Source: Gillisia hiemivivida (GTDB lineage: Bacteria; Bacteroidota; Bacteroidia; Flavobacteriales; Flavobacteriaceae). From it: a DNA stretch of 64,000 nucleotides. Position numbers and translations under genes: made by a program. Location of the stretch: NCBI RefSeq assembly GCF_007997295.1, contig NZ_VORY01000018.1, positions 1-64,000 of the forward strand, in the 5' to 3' direction. This document shows positions 35,312 to 43,788 of this stretch, in pieces. The notes below the pieces were generated by a model. The model made no database searches and was not told the origin of the DNA. It worked only from the letters and a program-made list of their open reading frames with translations. Each line of letters begins with the position of its first letter. Position 1 is the first letter of the stretch.

Positions 35312-35486
35312 TTATTGTAAAACGTTTTCCTTGTCGGTTTCTCTAAATTTTCTAGTAATTGGGTCTTCATAAAAAATTGATTGTGCAACTATAAATCCGG
35401 CTTTAGAAAATGACTTAGCAGTTTTTAGCTCAAACGGATATCCGTTTTTTTTCAATCCATTCTATAATTTTTTTCTTTTTTTCCAA
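35312..35486 (-). pseudogene. Fragment of nuclease-like N-terminal domain
   Basis: Read from a TTG at 35486, the sequence gives MEKKKKIIEWIEK and, after one frame change in an A-run, GYPFELKTAKSFSKAGFIV, then SIFYEDPITRKFRETD and a stop. This resembles the start of a restriction-endonuclease-like family (the REiD-type acidic pair follows two strands). Only about 58 residues remain. A frameshifted, truncated gene occupying one slot of the cassette cluster. Confidence 0.5.
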
Positions 35487-35504
35487 ATTTTATTTAATTT
35501 TTGC

Positions 35505-35600
35505 CAACGTCTTGTATAAAATCAGTGTGAGCTAGGGAGCTAGGTTGTCCGCAGCAAAATCAGGCGTTCGTAATCGTCCAAAATAAGTCGGTTGTAAAGA
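35505..35600. repeat. attC-like repeat, strongly diverged
   Basis: It starts TTTGCCAACGTCTTGTATAA and includes GTGTGAGCTAGGGAGCTAGG and TTGTCCGCAGC. Only the outer arm and spacing agree with the other copies. Confidence 0.4.
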
Positions 35601-35618
35601 AGTTTTATAAACAGAATT

Positions 35619-35891
35619 TTAGAATATTAATAGGTAAATCAATGTCCAAATAGCAAGAAAGAATAATCCCATAGAAAATAATTCTATGATTTTTTCTTTA
35701 TCCTTTTTTGTAATTATCATATAGGCAAGGGAAATAATCCAAATTATTACTAGTGGTCCTCCCGCACTTAAAAAAGATTCAGTCATTTTATATTCTAAAG
35801 TCAATTTATCTAGGCCAGCTTTGGTGGAATCATCAGAGCTAAACGACGAAAAAAATAACATCAAAGTAAGTGAATAAATCACGTTTTTCAT
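35619..35891 (-). CDS. Small two-helix membrane protein
   Basis: This 90-residue protein has a signal or first helix (VIYSLTLMLFFSSFSS), then two further hydrophobic segments (PLVIIWIISLAYMII and FSMGLFFLAIWTLIYLLIF). It has no recognisable family or motif. A single gene between attC-like repeats. Confidence 0.6.
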   Translation of the reverse strand: MKNVIYSLTLMLFFSSFSSDDSTKAGLDKLTLEYKMTESFLSAGGPLVIIWIISLAYMIITKKDKEKIIELFSMGLFFLAIWTLIYLLIF

Positions 35892-35940
35892 TTTTCTATA
35901 TTTTATTGATCAGATCTTAAAGTTTGATTACCTTAAATTT

Positions 35941-36075
35941 TTGCAAAGGTCTTGGCAAGGCAAGTGGCGTAGAGTAGGGACACGAACTTGTCGGCTTTGT
36001 TGTTTGTTTCTTGGTCTCTAAAATATCACTTTTCATCAGAATGCCCGCTATTTGCTGTAAAACGATGTTACCTGC
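35941..36075. repeat. attC-like repeat of cassette cluster
   Basis: It has GGCAAGTGGCGTAGAGTAGGG, ACACGAACTTGTCGGCTTTG, TTGGTCTCTAAAATATCAC, TTTTCATCAGAATGCCCGC and ends TTTGCTGTAAAACGATG. The boundary TTACCTGCTGGCC pairs with GGCTTGCAGGTAA at the other end of the DUF3800 unit. Confidence 0.85.
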
Positions 36076-37228
36076 TGGCCGATGTTTCTATTAAATCTTT
36101 CAATAATTTATAATCATTATCTTCCAATAGATTGATATTTCCAGATGTCGCACTTCTAATAATTATGTCTGTTTTTCCTAAAGTATCAATCATAGGAATT
36201 ATCTTAGAACTATAATTATTATAAAAACGAATTAAATCTCCTTTGCAGCATGGAATTTTATATCCACTTTGAGAACTTGTTATTAGAATCTTATTATCTC
36301 TTAAATTCCCGATAACTTCCTTACTGAAAAGGCGCTTTGTTAAATGAATATCTCTAATCTTAATTCTATCAATGATTTCATCGGAAAAGATATATTCATA
36401 TGGATCCTTTTTAAATCTATAAATTAAATAGTTCAAACAGATTATTTGATTTTTTATCTCAATTTCTGTTCGATTTTGATTGGCATTTACAAATTCATTA
36501 ATTCTAAAAAATATGAAATCCACTAATTCTTGATCATATTTTTGATCTCCATCTTCTATTTTTCGGAATAATTTTGGTGGATTTTCTGGCCATTCCCGCA
36601 GATGTAAAATATGTCTATTTAAAATCTGAAGAATTTCTTTACTTCTATATTCGACTTTGTCAGGCTCATAGCATTTTGCAATACTTCCCGCAATGAAATC
36701 AGCTAATTGAATTAAGGGTTCTTCTTTACTATCTGAAAATTTGAATTCTGGACCTTTGAATAATTCTGTTTGTTTATGATTTTTCTCCACGTAACTAATA
36801 AATCCATCCATAAATTTTTCAGATCCGTGATTATCTGAGACCAACTCTAAATAAGGATAATAGTCATAAAGTTCGTGATCTAGTAATCCGTTTACATATT
36901 TGTAAAAACTGTCTCTGAATTGAAGACCACTATCTTCGAATACTTTTCTTTTATCAACGATTACACTATAAATTCTGAAATCAAGTTTAGAAATATCTTT
37001 TAAGAAGTTAATTCTTTTGTCAATATCTCTAAAGGCTTTTGAACTAGATTTTATTTCTGGAGCTTGGGTATGTTTCCTTGCTATTGCTCTGAATTCTTCT
37101 CTAACTCGACTATTTGAATTTTCATCAATTATAATTGCGCTGACAATAAAAAAGGTCGAAACACCTCCTTTTTCAAAGTGTATACTTTTATCACCAGATT
37201 CATCTATGTATCCTATTTTCTTACTCAA
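36068..37228 (-). CDS. DUF3800 protein
   Basis: This encodes 386 residues. GYIDESGDKS at 6-15 and PLIQLADFIAGSIAK near 185 are the two signature blocks of DUF3800, an RNase H-like fold with conserved acidic residues suggestive of a metal-dependent nuclease. The family is common on mobile elements and in defence islands. The C-terminal ~150 residues form a helical extension ending in SGNINLLEDNDYKLLKDLI. The start codon appears to be TTG at 37228, since no ATG precedes the first signature. The 3' end overlaps the repeat. The clearest cassette: both ends carry the complementary GCAGGTAAC/GTTACCTGC words. Confidence 0.85.
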   Translation of the reverse strand: MSKKIGYIDESGDKSIHFEKGGVSTFFIVSAIIIDENSNSRVREEFRAIARKHTQAPEIKSSSKAFRDIDKRINFLKDISKLDFRIYSVIVDKRKVFEDSGLQFRDSFYKYVNGLLDHELYDYYPYLELVSDNHGSEKFMDGFISYVEKNHKQTELFKGPEFKFSDSKEEPLIQLADFIAGSIAKCYEPDKVEYRSKEILQILNRHILHLREWPENPPKLFRKIEDGDQKYDQELVDFIFFRINEFVNANQNRTEIEIKNQIICLNYLIYRFKKDPYEYIFSDEIIDRIKIRDIHLTKRLFSKEVIGNLRDNKILITSSQSGYKIPCCKGDLIRFYNNYSSKIIPMIDTLGKTDIIIRSATSGNINLLEDNDYKLLKDLIETSASR

Positions 37229-37243
37229 ATTTTTCTTGTTGGC

Positions 37244-37380
37244 TTGCAGGTAACGGTCTTGTTTAACGCAAGTGGTGTGGAGTAGGGACGCAAACTTGTC
37301 GGCTTAGTTGTTGTTACTTGGTCTCCAAAATAATACTTTTCATCAGAATGCCCGCTATTTTTGCTTAACCGATGTTAAGT
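37244..37380. repeat. attC-like repeat of cassette cluster
   Basis: It reads GCAGGTAACGGTCTTG, TTTAACGCAAGTGGTGTGG, AGTAGGGACGCAAACTTG, TTGTTACTTGGTCTCC, GAATGCCCGCTATTTTTGC and TTAACCGATGTTAAGTGCC. On the complementary (gene) strand this gives GGCACTTAAC at the left and a G|TTACCTGC junction at the right. Confidence 0.87.
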
Positions 37381-38673
37381 GCCGTTTTCATTATTATTAA
37401 AGTTAATTCTAATTTTTTCTACTTCTCTTCTATTCATTTTTAAGATTAAACCATAATCACTCTTTAAGGAATACTTCAAATCTTTGAAGCTGGATTTTTG
37501 AATTTTAAAATTAAATTTTTCTGATATAAATTGGTTTGTATGGAATTGTTTATCATAGCTTGATGCTAAGACATTTGTAAGTTGGGTTAGATTCATGTTT
37601 TTCAAAATTATCATTGTCTTTGAGATTTGAGCAGAAGAACTTCCTGATGAGTTACCCATGTGTTTAAATAAACTTATCGTATCCACTATTTGAATTGTCC
37701 ATGAATCTTGAAGGATGTTTCTCTTTGCCATTTTGAACTTATAAACACTCTTTAATTCTTTGAAAATTGTCGATCTATTTTCAATTTTATTCGAAAATTT
37801 TTCGAAATTTATATTAATTTTTTGATTCGACTTATCCACAGAGTTGAACTCAATTAGACTTTCTTCCTTTTTAAGAAGCAGCGATATCAGTGTTTTGAGT
37901 CTAACATTTTTAATATCTACTGATTGGGAATCAAATTTTGAATATTCAATTTCATGCCTTCCAAGCCCAACTTCTTCTATTTTTAAGGAATATTTTTCAT
38001 TAACTGTATTTACCTTTTCTATTGGTCCAGCTAAAAAGATCAAAGAAGTTCCTATAAAAATTAAATTATGCAATGAATGTAAATAGATCCCCCATTTAAG
38101 TCCATACCTCAATCTAAGGTAGCCAATTAAAAGACCTACAATGAATTGAGGCATTAATAAAAGAGGTATGAAAAACATTAGTGTCCTTGAATATTCGTAA
38201 TTAGTTATATGGACAAAGGCAAATACTAAAGCAGATGAGTAAAATATACCTTTATAGAATTTTTTCCACTTATTTAATAAGAAATTCTGTGTTCTTTCTT
38301 TGTTTTTATTACCTGTAATTGAAGCAAGTAATATCAAAAATTGAATTGGCAGATTATCCTTAAATCGTAGATATAATCTAAAAATAATTTCTTCTATTAT
38401 TGGGACAATGATTACAATAAGGAACATAAATCCCCATATTGGTAATTCTTGTATTAGTTTTATTATTTTATGGCTACCCGTGTCAATCAATCCCATTTCC
38501 TCAATGCCGGAAATAATAATGGTAAGAAAAATCATTAAAACGACATCAATCACTAATATTGACAATAGCTGTTTAATTTTTAAACCTAAATTTTGATTTA
38601 AATCCTCTCTTTCTCTCGGGTTTCTCAAAAAAATCAACAAATCATAGAATGTTTCTTTAATTGATTTTATCAT
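37375..38673 (-). CDS. CPBP-family intramembrane protease, extended
   Basis: This encodes 432 residues from the ATG at 38673; the longer frame uses a GTG lying inside the boundary word. Six or more transmembrane helices occupy the first half. The glutamic-protease motifs are EEIIFR (about 94-99), FVHITN near 155 and HSLHN near 200. CPBP (Abi/CAAX) proteins cleave prenylated or bacteriocin-related substrates and can confer self-immunity. The C-terminal ~200 residues are soluble and of unknown type (LNLTQLTNVLASSYDKQF). Farthest-upstream unit of the cluster: its ends GGCACTTAA/TTAAGTGCC are complementary. Confidence 0.82.
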   Translation of the reverse strand: MIKSIKETFYDLLIFLRNPREREDLNQNLGLKIKQLLSILVIDVVLMIFLTIIISGIEEMGLIDTGSHKIIKLIQELPIWGFMFLIVIIVPIIEEIIFRLYLRFKDNLPIQFLILLASITGNKNKERTQNFLLNKWKKFYKGIFYSSALVFAFVHITNYEYSRTLMFFIPLLLMPQFIVGLLIGYLRLRYGLKWGIYLHSLHNLIFIGTSLIFLAGPIEKVNTVNEKYSLKIEEVGLGRHEIEYSKFDSQSVDIKNVRLKTLISLLLKKEESLIEFNSVDKSNQKININFEKFSNKIENRSTIFKELKSVYKFKMAKRNILQDSWTIQIVDTISLFKHMGNSSGSSSAQISKTMIILKNMNLTQLTNVLASSYDKQFHTNQFISEKFNFKIQKSSFKDLKYSLKSDYGLILKMNRREVEKIRINFNNNENGT

Positions 38674-38981
38674 TTGGTTATTTTTAAATGGCACTTAATG
38701 CGTTATATCCTCATTAATTTCAGGATAAAATATATTCTCAATAAAAAAGGGAGATATTCTAAATAGTTAGGACATCTGGAATTTCTGTGTTTCAAACATA
38801 ATTCTATTTTTCCAAATCATCTCACTCTTAGGCGTACGAGTTATAAACACTTATTAAAGAGAAAAGTGATCTCCTTAAAAATTTCTCAATTCACCAAACA
38901 AATTTTTTTGAAGGAATCGGGTTTCTGAATTTCTGCTCTGGGGCATTATTTTCTCTTGATCAAGTACCTGTGATAGTTGAA

Positions 38982-39713
38982 TTAAAAACTCAGCTGCTCT
39001 TTAAAAAGATAGGATTGCCTTCTGGAGATTTCGATTTCTTCTCCAGAATTCATTTCTATTTTTAGTTTTCCATTGAACCAAGACACCACTTTTTTAACAT
39101 GGTGAATGTTGATGATCTGTTGTCTGTTGGCTCTAAAAAATACATCCCCGGGTAATTTTTCTTCAACTTGCCCCAAAGATTTATAGATCAAAGGTTTGTT
39201 GTTTTCAAAAAATACACGGGTATAATTACCAACTATTTCAAACATAAAAATATCTGCAATTTTAACCAACCAGCACTTCTCACCATCTTTGATGAATATC
39301 TGTTTGTCTAAACTTAAAGCAGCTTCAGTATTAATTTCTGTTGAGGAGCTCTGACTTACTTTTTCAATTACTTTTTCTATGCATTTAGTAAATCGTTTTT
39401 GATTAATAGGCTTCAGTAAGTAATCAAAAGCATTGTATTCAAAGGATTTAATGGCAAACTCATCAAATGCAGTTGTAAAAATAGTGATAGGAACATCATC
39501 TAACATTTCCAACAAATCAAATCCATCCTTTTCCGGCATATTGATATCTAAAAACAATAGATCTGGTTTTGTTTCATTGATCAACTTAAAACCTTCGTCT
39601 ACATTTTTTGCTTCGCCTAAAAGTTCAATTTCGTTATGTGCCTTCAAGAGTTCTTTTAACTCATTACGAGCCAACCTAGAATCTTCTACAATAACTGCTT
39701 TTAATGATATCAT
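38982..39713 (-). CDS. LytTR-family response regulator
   Basis: This encodes 243 residues. The receiver domain has the phospho-acceptor D56 in LLFLDINMPEKDG and KPINQKR at about 107. The LytTR domain covers 145-243 (DIFMFEIVGNYTRVF, FFRANRQQIINIHHV, EISRRQSYLFKEQL). Its ATG overlaps the kinase stop by 4 bp. It is the partner of the downstream-listed LytS-type kinase. It is the last gene of a minus-strand set 41778-38982. Confidence 0.93.
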   Translation of the reverse strand: MISLKAVIVEDSRLARNELKELLKAHNEIELLGEAKNVDEGFKLINETKPDLLFLDINMPEKDGFDLLEMLDDVPITIFTTAFDEFAIKSFEYNAFDYLLKPINQKRFTKCIEKVIEKVSQSSSTEINTEAALSLDKQIFIKDGEKCWLVKIADIFMFEIVGNYTRVFFENNKPLIYKSLGQVEEKLPGDVFFRANRQQIINIHHVKKVVSWFNGKLKIEMNSGEEIEISRRQSYLFKEQLSF

Positions 39714-40774
39714 GCTACTGGGATTTTTATAATGGCAACCACTTGATTTTCTATTTCTTTAAAACTGAAAGTCGCTGCTTCGCCATAAAGTAATTGAAGA
39801 CGCTGTTTAATGTTTTTCAAGCCTAACTGTGTACTGTTTTGGCTGGGTCTCAAATTCCCTGTATTTGTGACCTCTATGAGTAATTGACTATCTTTTATAT
39901 TTGTGCTTAGACTTACTTTTCCTCCTTCTTTCAAATTCGAGATGCCATGTTTAATAGCATTTTCTACTAGCATCTGAATGATCATTGGTGGAATCTGTGT
40001 GCTTAAAGATGCTTTATCAACGTTTGTTTCGAACTGAAGTCGATCTTCAAATTGAATTTTAGAAATCTCAACATAATTTTTAACCATTTCCAGTTCATCT
40101 TCTAAAGCAATGGCATTTGCGTCACTTTTTGTGAGTGAATAACGCAAAGTTTCAGACAAGCTGGTGAGCATATTTCTTGCTCTATCAACATCTTCTAACA
40201 TCAGTCCACGAATGTTATTTAGACTATTAAACATAAAGTGCGGATTAATTTGACCTTTCAAAGTGTTTAACTGAGATTCCTTGAGGTTAGATTCAAGTTG
40301 CAATCTTGTTTCTCTACCATTATTTAATTCCATTAATCCTTTTACTGCAACATAGAATCCTGACCATACAAGAAAATAAATAGTATAGTTAAGAATGAAA
40401 AGTATGTTACTTTTTAATCCCTGAGATTCATGATCAAAAACATCTGCTCTGTCATAAATAAAATGATATGTGAATTGAATATATAAAGTATAGGTTATAT
40501 AAAACAATAAAATTGAACCTAATAATAAACCCAAAATTTTGAAAGCATCTATACCTTTTAGATCATCAAATTGAATAAATCTATTGATCGATCTTTTAAG
40601 TTGGTGGGTATAAAAGATGGATAGCAAAAAGACACTTATGAAATCCATTATAAATTGCCAAATTTCTAAATTCAACCCATTACCATTAATCCAATAAGCA
40701 AAACCCATAAGGCCAGTTATCAAAGACCAGAAAGCTATATTTAAAAGCCAATAAATGGTTTTTTTTGTAAACAC
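39710..40774 (-). CDS. LytS-type sensor histidine kinase
   Basis: This encodes 354 residues. Four transmembrane helices fill the first 145 residues with no large sensory domain. A short coiled coil leads to the His_kinase domain with GQINPHFMFNSLNN near 176-189 and the ATPase domain with IQMLVENAIKHGI and LGLKNIKQRLQLLYG. It probably senses a membrane or lipid-soluble signal and phosphorylates the regulator that overlaps its 3' end. Confidence 0.92.
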   Translation of the reverse strand: MFTKKTIYWLLNIAFWSLITGLMGFAYWINGNGLNLEIWQFIMDFISVFLLSIFYTHQLKRSINRFIQFDDLKGIDAFKILGLLLGSILLFYITYTLYIQFTYHFIYDRADVFDHESQGLKSNILFILNYTIYFLVWSGFYVAVKGLMELNNGRETRLQLESNLKESQLNTLKGQINPHFMFNSLNNIRGLMLEDVDRARNMLTSLSETLRYSLTKSDANAIALEDELEMVKNYVEISKIQFEDRLQFETNVDKASLSTQIPPMIIQMLVENAIKHGISNLKEGGKVSLSTNIKDSQLLIEVTNTGNLRPSQNSTQLGLKNIKQRLQLLYGEAATFSFKEIENQVVAIIKIPVA

Positions 40775-40838
40775 AATATTTTTTGTTAGCTGATAACCAA
40801 ACTTAGCATTTTAATACTAAGTAGGATTTATATCAAGA

Positions 40839-41231
40839 TTATTTTTCAATTGTTAATTCGGAATTTCTAAAGCTCACAATTCTATCCTCATTTGGAGCTA
40901 TTTCAAAACTTAATCTCACCAAGTCTGCCTCTTCAAAATTAGGGATAGCATATTCAAGGTTTTTATTTAAGTCCTCCACATATTTATCAAAATCAGTAAA
41001 ATTACAATTGCTTAGTCTAAAATTATGAAAGTCTCCGTAAACTCCATCCGGCAAAGAAAATCCATTTCCATTTATTCCTTTTTCTACAATTGTACACTCG
41101 CATTGCTCTGCTAGCACTTTTTCTATTTGTGCATTATCTACATTTTTATCCAAAAATGCATCTAAAACTATGGTGTCAACAAAAACAAATGCAATGATAG
41201 CTAGCAACATAAGGAGTATTTTCTTTTTCAT
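40839..41231 (-). CDS. Small membrane-anchored protein near LytTR system
   Basis: This 130-residue protein starts at the ATG at 41231, whose MKKKILLMLLAIIAFVFVDT gives an N-terminal signal anchor. The extracytoplasmic part contains EQCECTIVEKGINGNGFSL and a FRLSNCNFTDFDKYVEDL segment with three Cys. No known family. Its position between a four-helix membrane protein and the kinase suggests a sensory or modulating role, which is inference. Confidence 0.65.
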   Translation of the reverse strand: MKKKILLMLLAIIAFVFVDTIVLDAFLDKNVDNAQIEKVLAEQCECTIVEKGINGNGFSLPDGVYGDFHNFRLSNCNFTDFDKYVEDLNKNLEYAIPNFEEADLVRLSFEIAPNEDRIVSFRNSELTIEK

Positions 41232-41256
41232 GATTTCTAATTTTTGAAATATTGGA

Positions 41257-41778
41257 TTAAAGCCCATTTAAAGTTTTGAATTCAGTCTGCAATTGTGTTT
41301 CTATAGCTTCTAAATCTTTAGTTGCCTTTTTGAAACCCAATATTCCTAAAACAGCAGTTATTGTAATAAATATTATGGCTGCAATTATTGCTTTAAGGTC
41401 AGATCCTAAATAAGAAGATAGAAAAGGAATTAATGATATAACCCAAATTGAAATATAAAGAAGTTCGAACTTTTTCCGACTTCTTATATAGGCTTTAAAC
41501 TTCGAAATGCTAGAGGTCAAAGATTGTAGTGTATAGGATTTTTGTTCAATATTTTTTAGAAGTAAAAACTTAACTATATAAACTACCAATACAGCAATTC
41601 CTATTAACAAAGAAATGATTACAAGCATGTTTTTTTCAGAATAAAACATGAATATGAATGAAATGCATATAAGAAAAATGGATGAGGCTTTTGCCATTTT
41701 GGAACCCACTATTAGCATTTTGAATTTCTTTAATTGATACTGGAAGGTTTCTTGACTTTTTGTTTTTAAATTCTTCAT
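41257..41778 (-). CDS. Four-helix membrane protein near LytTR system
   Basis: This 173-residue protein has a soluble N-terminal ~30 residues, then paired helices at about 32-70 and 100-150, and a short C-terminal helix. Composition and size resemble the membrane partner of the ECF operon at 45103-45666, a type often found next to regulators in Flavobacteriaceae. It has no catalytic motif. It is the first gene of the minus-strand set ending at the response regulator. Confidence 0.65.
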   Translation of the reverse strand: MKNLKTKSQETFQYQLKKFKMLIVGSKMAKASSIFLICISFIFMFYSEKNMLVIISLLIGIAVLVVYIVKFLLLKNIEQKSYTLQSLTSSISKFKAYIRSRKKFELLYISIWVISLIPFLSSYLGSDLKAIIAAIIFITITAVLGILGFKKATKDLEAIETQLQTEFKTLNGL

Positions 41779-42025
41779 AACGAATGTTTTAGTTTATTCA
41801 ACCCGTTACCAATTCAAATATAAACTGGACGATTAAGATTATAATAGCGATCATAGTGGTTTGTTTTTATGATTAATAGTTTAAATTTAAGGAAGATTTT
41901 CTTTCAATAAGACGATTATATGATGAGTGGTAATTGGAGAGGGAGGAATGGAAAATCCGCAAATGATTGAATGAGAATGACTCATGAAAACTTCCTAAAA
42001 GACGAAATTATTTATGTTTTTAATT

Positions 42026-42246
42026 CCTTGTCGTCCGACAAAAGATATAAGACCGCTGCGCTGCTAGATACAAGACGTAAGACTTAATTTTAACTAATTG
42101 AAAATCAATATTTTGATCTGTATTATTTTTTCAAAAGGAAAAAAATAATTCTGTGTTCGAATAGCAAGATTTTAAACATTGAAAACAGTCTTAATCCGGA
42201 TTACTTCTAGCCTCACCGAAATTCAGATTTTTTTACCGGACAATAC
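42026..42246. mobile_element. MITE-like element, copy 2
   Basis: It begins CCTTGTCGTCCGACAAAAG and ends TTTACCGGACAATAC, nearly identical to copy 1. The flanks TGTTTTTAATT (42015-42025) and TATTTTTAATT (42247-42257) are an 11-base duplication with one mismatch. Confidence 0.75.
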
Positions 42247-42350
42247 TATTTTTAATTGTTATTATTTTAAGTGTTGAGCAAAGAAACCTAAGATTGTTTT
42301 GTACAGTTTATTAATCTCATGAGCAAAACCATAAATATGACATAAGCGAT

Positions 42351-42569
42351 CATTGTTGTCCGATAGAAGATATAAGACCGCTGCGCTGCTAGATACAAGA
42401 CACAAGACTTTATTTCAACTAATTTAAAATCAATATTTTGATCTGTATTATTTTTTCAAAAGGAATAAATAGTTCTGAGTACCAAACGTAAGCTCCTAAC
42501 ATTAAAATCAGTCTTAATTTGCGTTTATTATAGCCTCACTGAAAGCCTGAATTTTTTACCAGACAGTAC
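42351..42569. mobile_element. MITE-like element, copy 3, diverged
   Basis: It begins CATTGTTGTCCGATAGAAG and ends TTTACCAGACAGTAC. About 85% identical to copy 2 by eye, with no remaining flank duplication, so probably older. Confidence 0.7.
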
Positions 42570-42688
42570 TAATTAACTATATAAGCCTATTGTTTTCGGA
42601 AATTCTTTGCCTGTTAAAATAAAAGCGAGTGGTCTAAATATGAATTTGCTTTAAATTCGAGCAAGAAAATTGATTTCTAAAAATAAAA

Positions 42689-43408
42689 TCACTCTTTCAC
42701 AAAAACCATACAATGCTGCCAGGGCAAGTTGCTGATGTTTTCCTTAAGGATAAAACCATTGGCTTTAAATTCCTTCACGGCCTGCGATTCGGTCATTTTA
42801 TGTAATTTTTTTATGGGAATAGAATCATCTTCGCCTCGGTACTCGATAAGGTATATTTTGCCATTTTCTCGTAATGCCTTATTCATGGAAGCTAGCATTT
42901 CTATAGGATAATTGAATTCGTGGTAAACATCTACCATTAAAATCTTATCTACTGAGTTTGCCGGAAGGTTCACGCTTTGCTCTGTTCCTTTTATAATCTC
43001 AATATTCTTTAATCCTACTTCTTTTTTTTGATTTCCAATCGCTTTCAGCATTTCATCCTGTATATCTACAGCATAAATGAGACCTTGTCTGGCAAATGGC
43101 GCCATTTTAAAAACATGATAGCCTGAACCCGCGCCAATATCAGCGATGCTGTCGCCTGGTAAAATTTCCATATTTTTAATTAGCCTGTTGGTGTTTTCCT
43201 CCTTTTCACGTTCAGGACGCTCCAGCCAACCTATACCTTGAAAACCCATTACGTGAGCGATCTCTCGACCTTTATACCATTTGCCTATTCCATCAAAACT
43301 ACCAGATTTGAATACATAGTTCTCGTTGGAGGTTTCCGTTTGCCCTTTGCATTGAAAAAAGGTCAAAGCCAAGGTTGACATTAATAAGAGGCATAAAAAT
43401 CTTTTCAT
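42689..43408 (-). CDS. Lipoprotein-like SAM-dependent methyltransferase
   Basis: This encodes 239 residues. The N-terminus MKRFLCLLLMSTLALTFFQCKG is a lipoprotein signal with Cys at 20. Behind it is an intact class I methyltransferase: GDSIADIGAGSGYHVFKMA (motif I), YAVDIQDEM, and DKILMVDVYHEFNYP. SAM is not normally available outside the cytoplasm, so either the signal is not used for export or the fold has another role. Such fusions recur in Bacteroidota. Monocistronic. Confidence 0.82.
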   Translation of the reverse strand: MKRFLCLLLMSTLALTFFQCKGQTETSNENYVFKSGSFDGIGKWYKGREIAHVMGFQGIGWLERPEREKEENTNRLIKNMEILPGDSIADIGAGSGYHVFKMAPFARQGLIYAVDIQDEMLKAIGNQKKEVGLKNIEIIKGTEQSVNLPANSVDKILMVDVYHEFNYPIEMLASMNKALRENGKIYLIEYRGEDDSIPIKKLHKMTESQAVKEFKANGFILKENISNLPWQHCMVFVKE

Positions 43409-43512
43409 AATATATTTTCGCTTATTCCAAATTTACGAAATGCTTGGTGAATGTATTTTTTCAATTTAAGCTTTTCATTTTCTGAAGTTCTTATCATAAA
43501 CTATTATAGATT

Positions 43513-43634
43513 TTAATCCTTCATTGAGGGTTTAAATCCCCGAGGCCTGCCCGATACGTTCAGGCGGGCTTGCCTCGAATTTTTAAAGGTGTTTTCCAAT
43601 TAACACCTCTTATGCTTGCACCGAGGTAGTTTAA
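43513..43634. repeat. REP-like intergenic element, copy 4
   Basis: It shows the TCATTGAGGG half-palindrome and CGAGGCCTGCCCGATACGTTC facing CAGGCGGGCTTGCCTCG, with a decayed right end (TATGCTTGCACCGAGG). Confidence 0.8.
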
Positions 43635-43737
43635 TTACCGACTGAATTAACTAGATGTACTATTTTTTAGAGATTGTTTTTCCAAAAATTATAATTTTCT
43701 TGAATTTTATATAATTTGAATATTTTTATAAAATTCA

Positions 43738-43765
43738 TGTAACATTTAGTTGCTCCCGTATCTAA
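43738..43765 (+). promoter_or_regulatory. ECF-sigma-type promoter
   Basis: TGTAACATTT (43738-43747) and CGTATCTAA (43757-43765) match the -35 'TGTAACA' and -10 'CGTCTAA' style promoters of autoregulated Bacteroidota ECF sigma operons. It lies 24 bp before the hydrolase start, whose operon encodes an ECF sigma factor. Confidence 0.7.
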
Positions 43766-43788
43766 AGGAAAACTAAATTTAAATAATC

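Larger units (their letters stand above)
41779..42688. other. 910-bp gap with two MITE-like copies
   Basis: No gene is supported. Two tandemly placed MITE-like elements (42026-42246, 42351-42569) fill half of it; the rest is AT-rich. Confidence 0.6.

Noticed and set aside
27963-38705. CRISPR array as an explanation for the spaced repeats
   Set aside because: Repeats are ~130 bp, imperfect palindromes, and the spacers are whole genes of 300-1600 bp; no cas genes.
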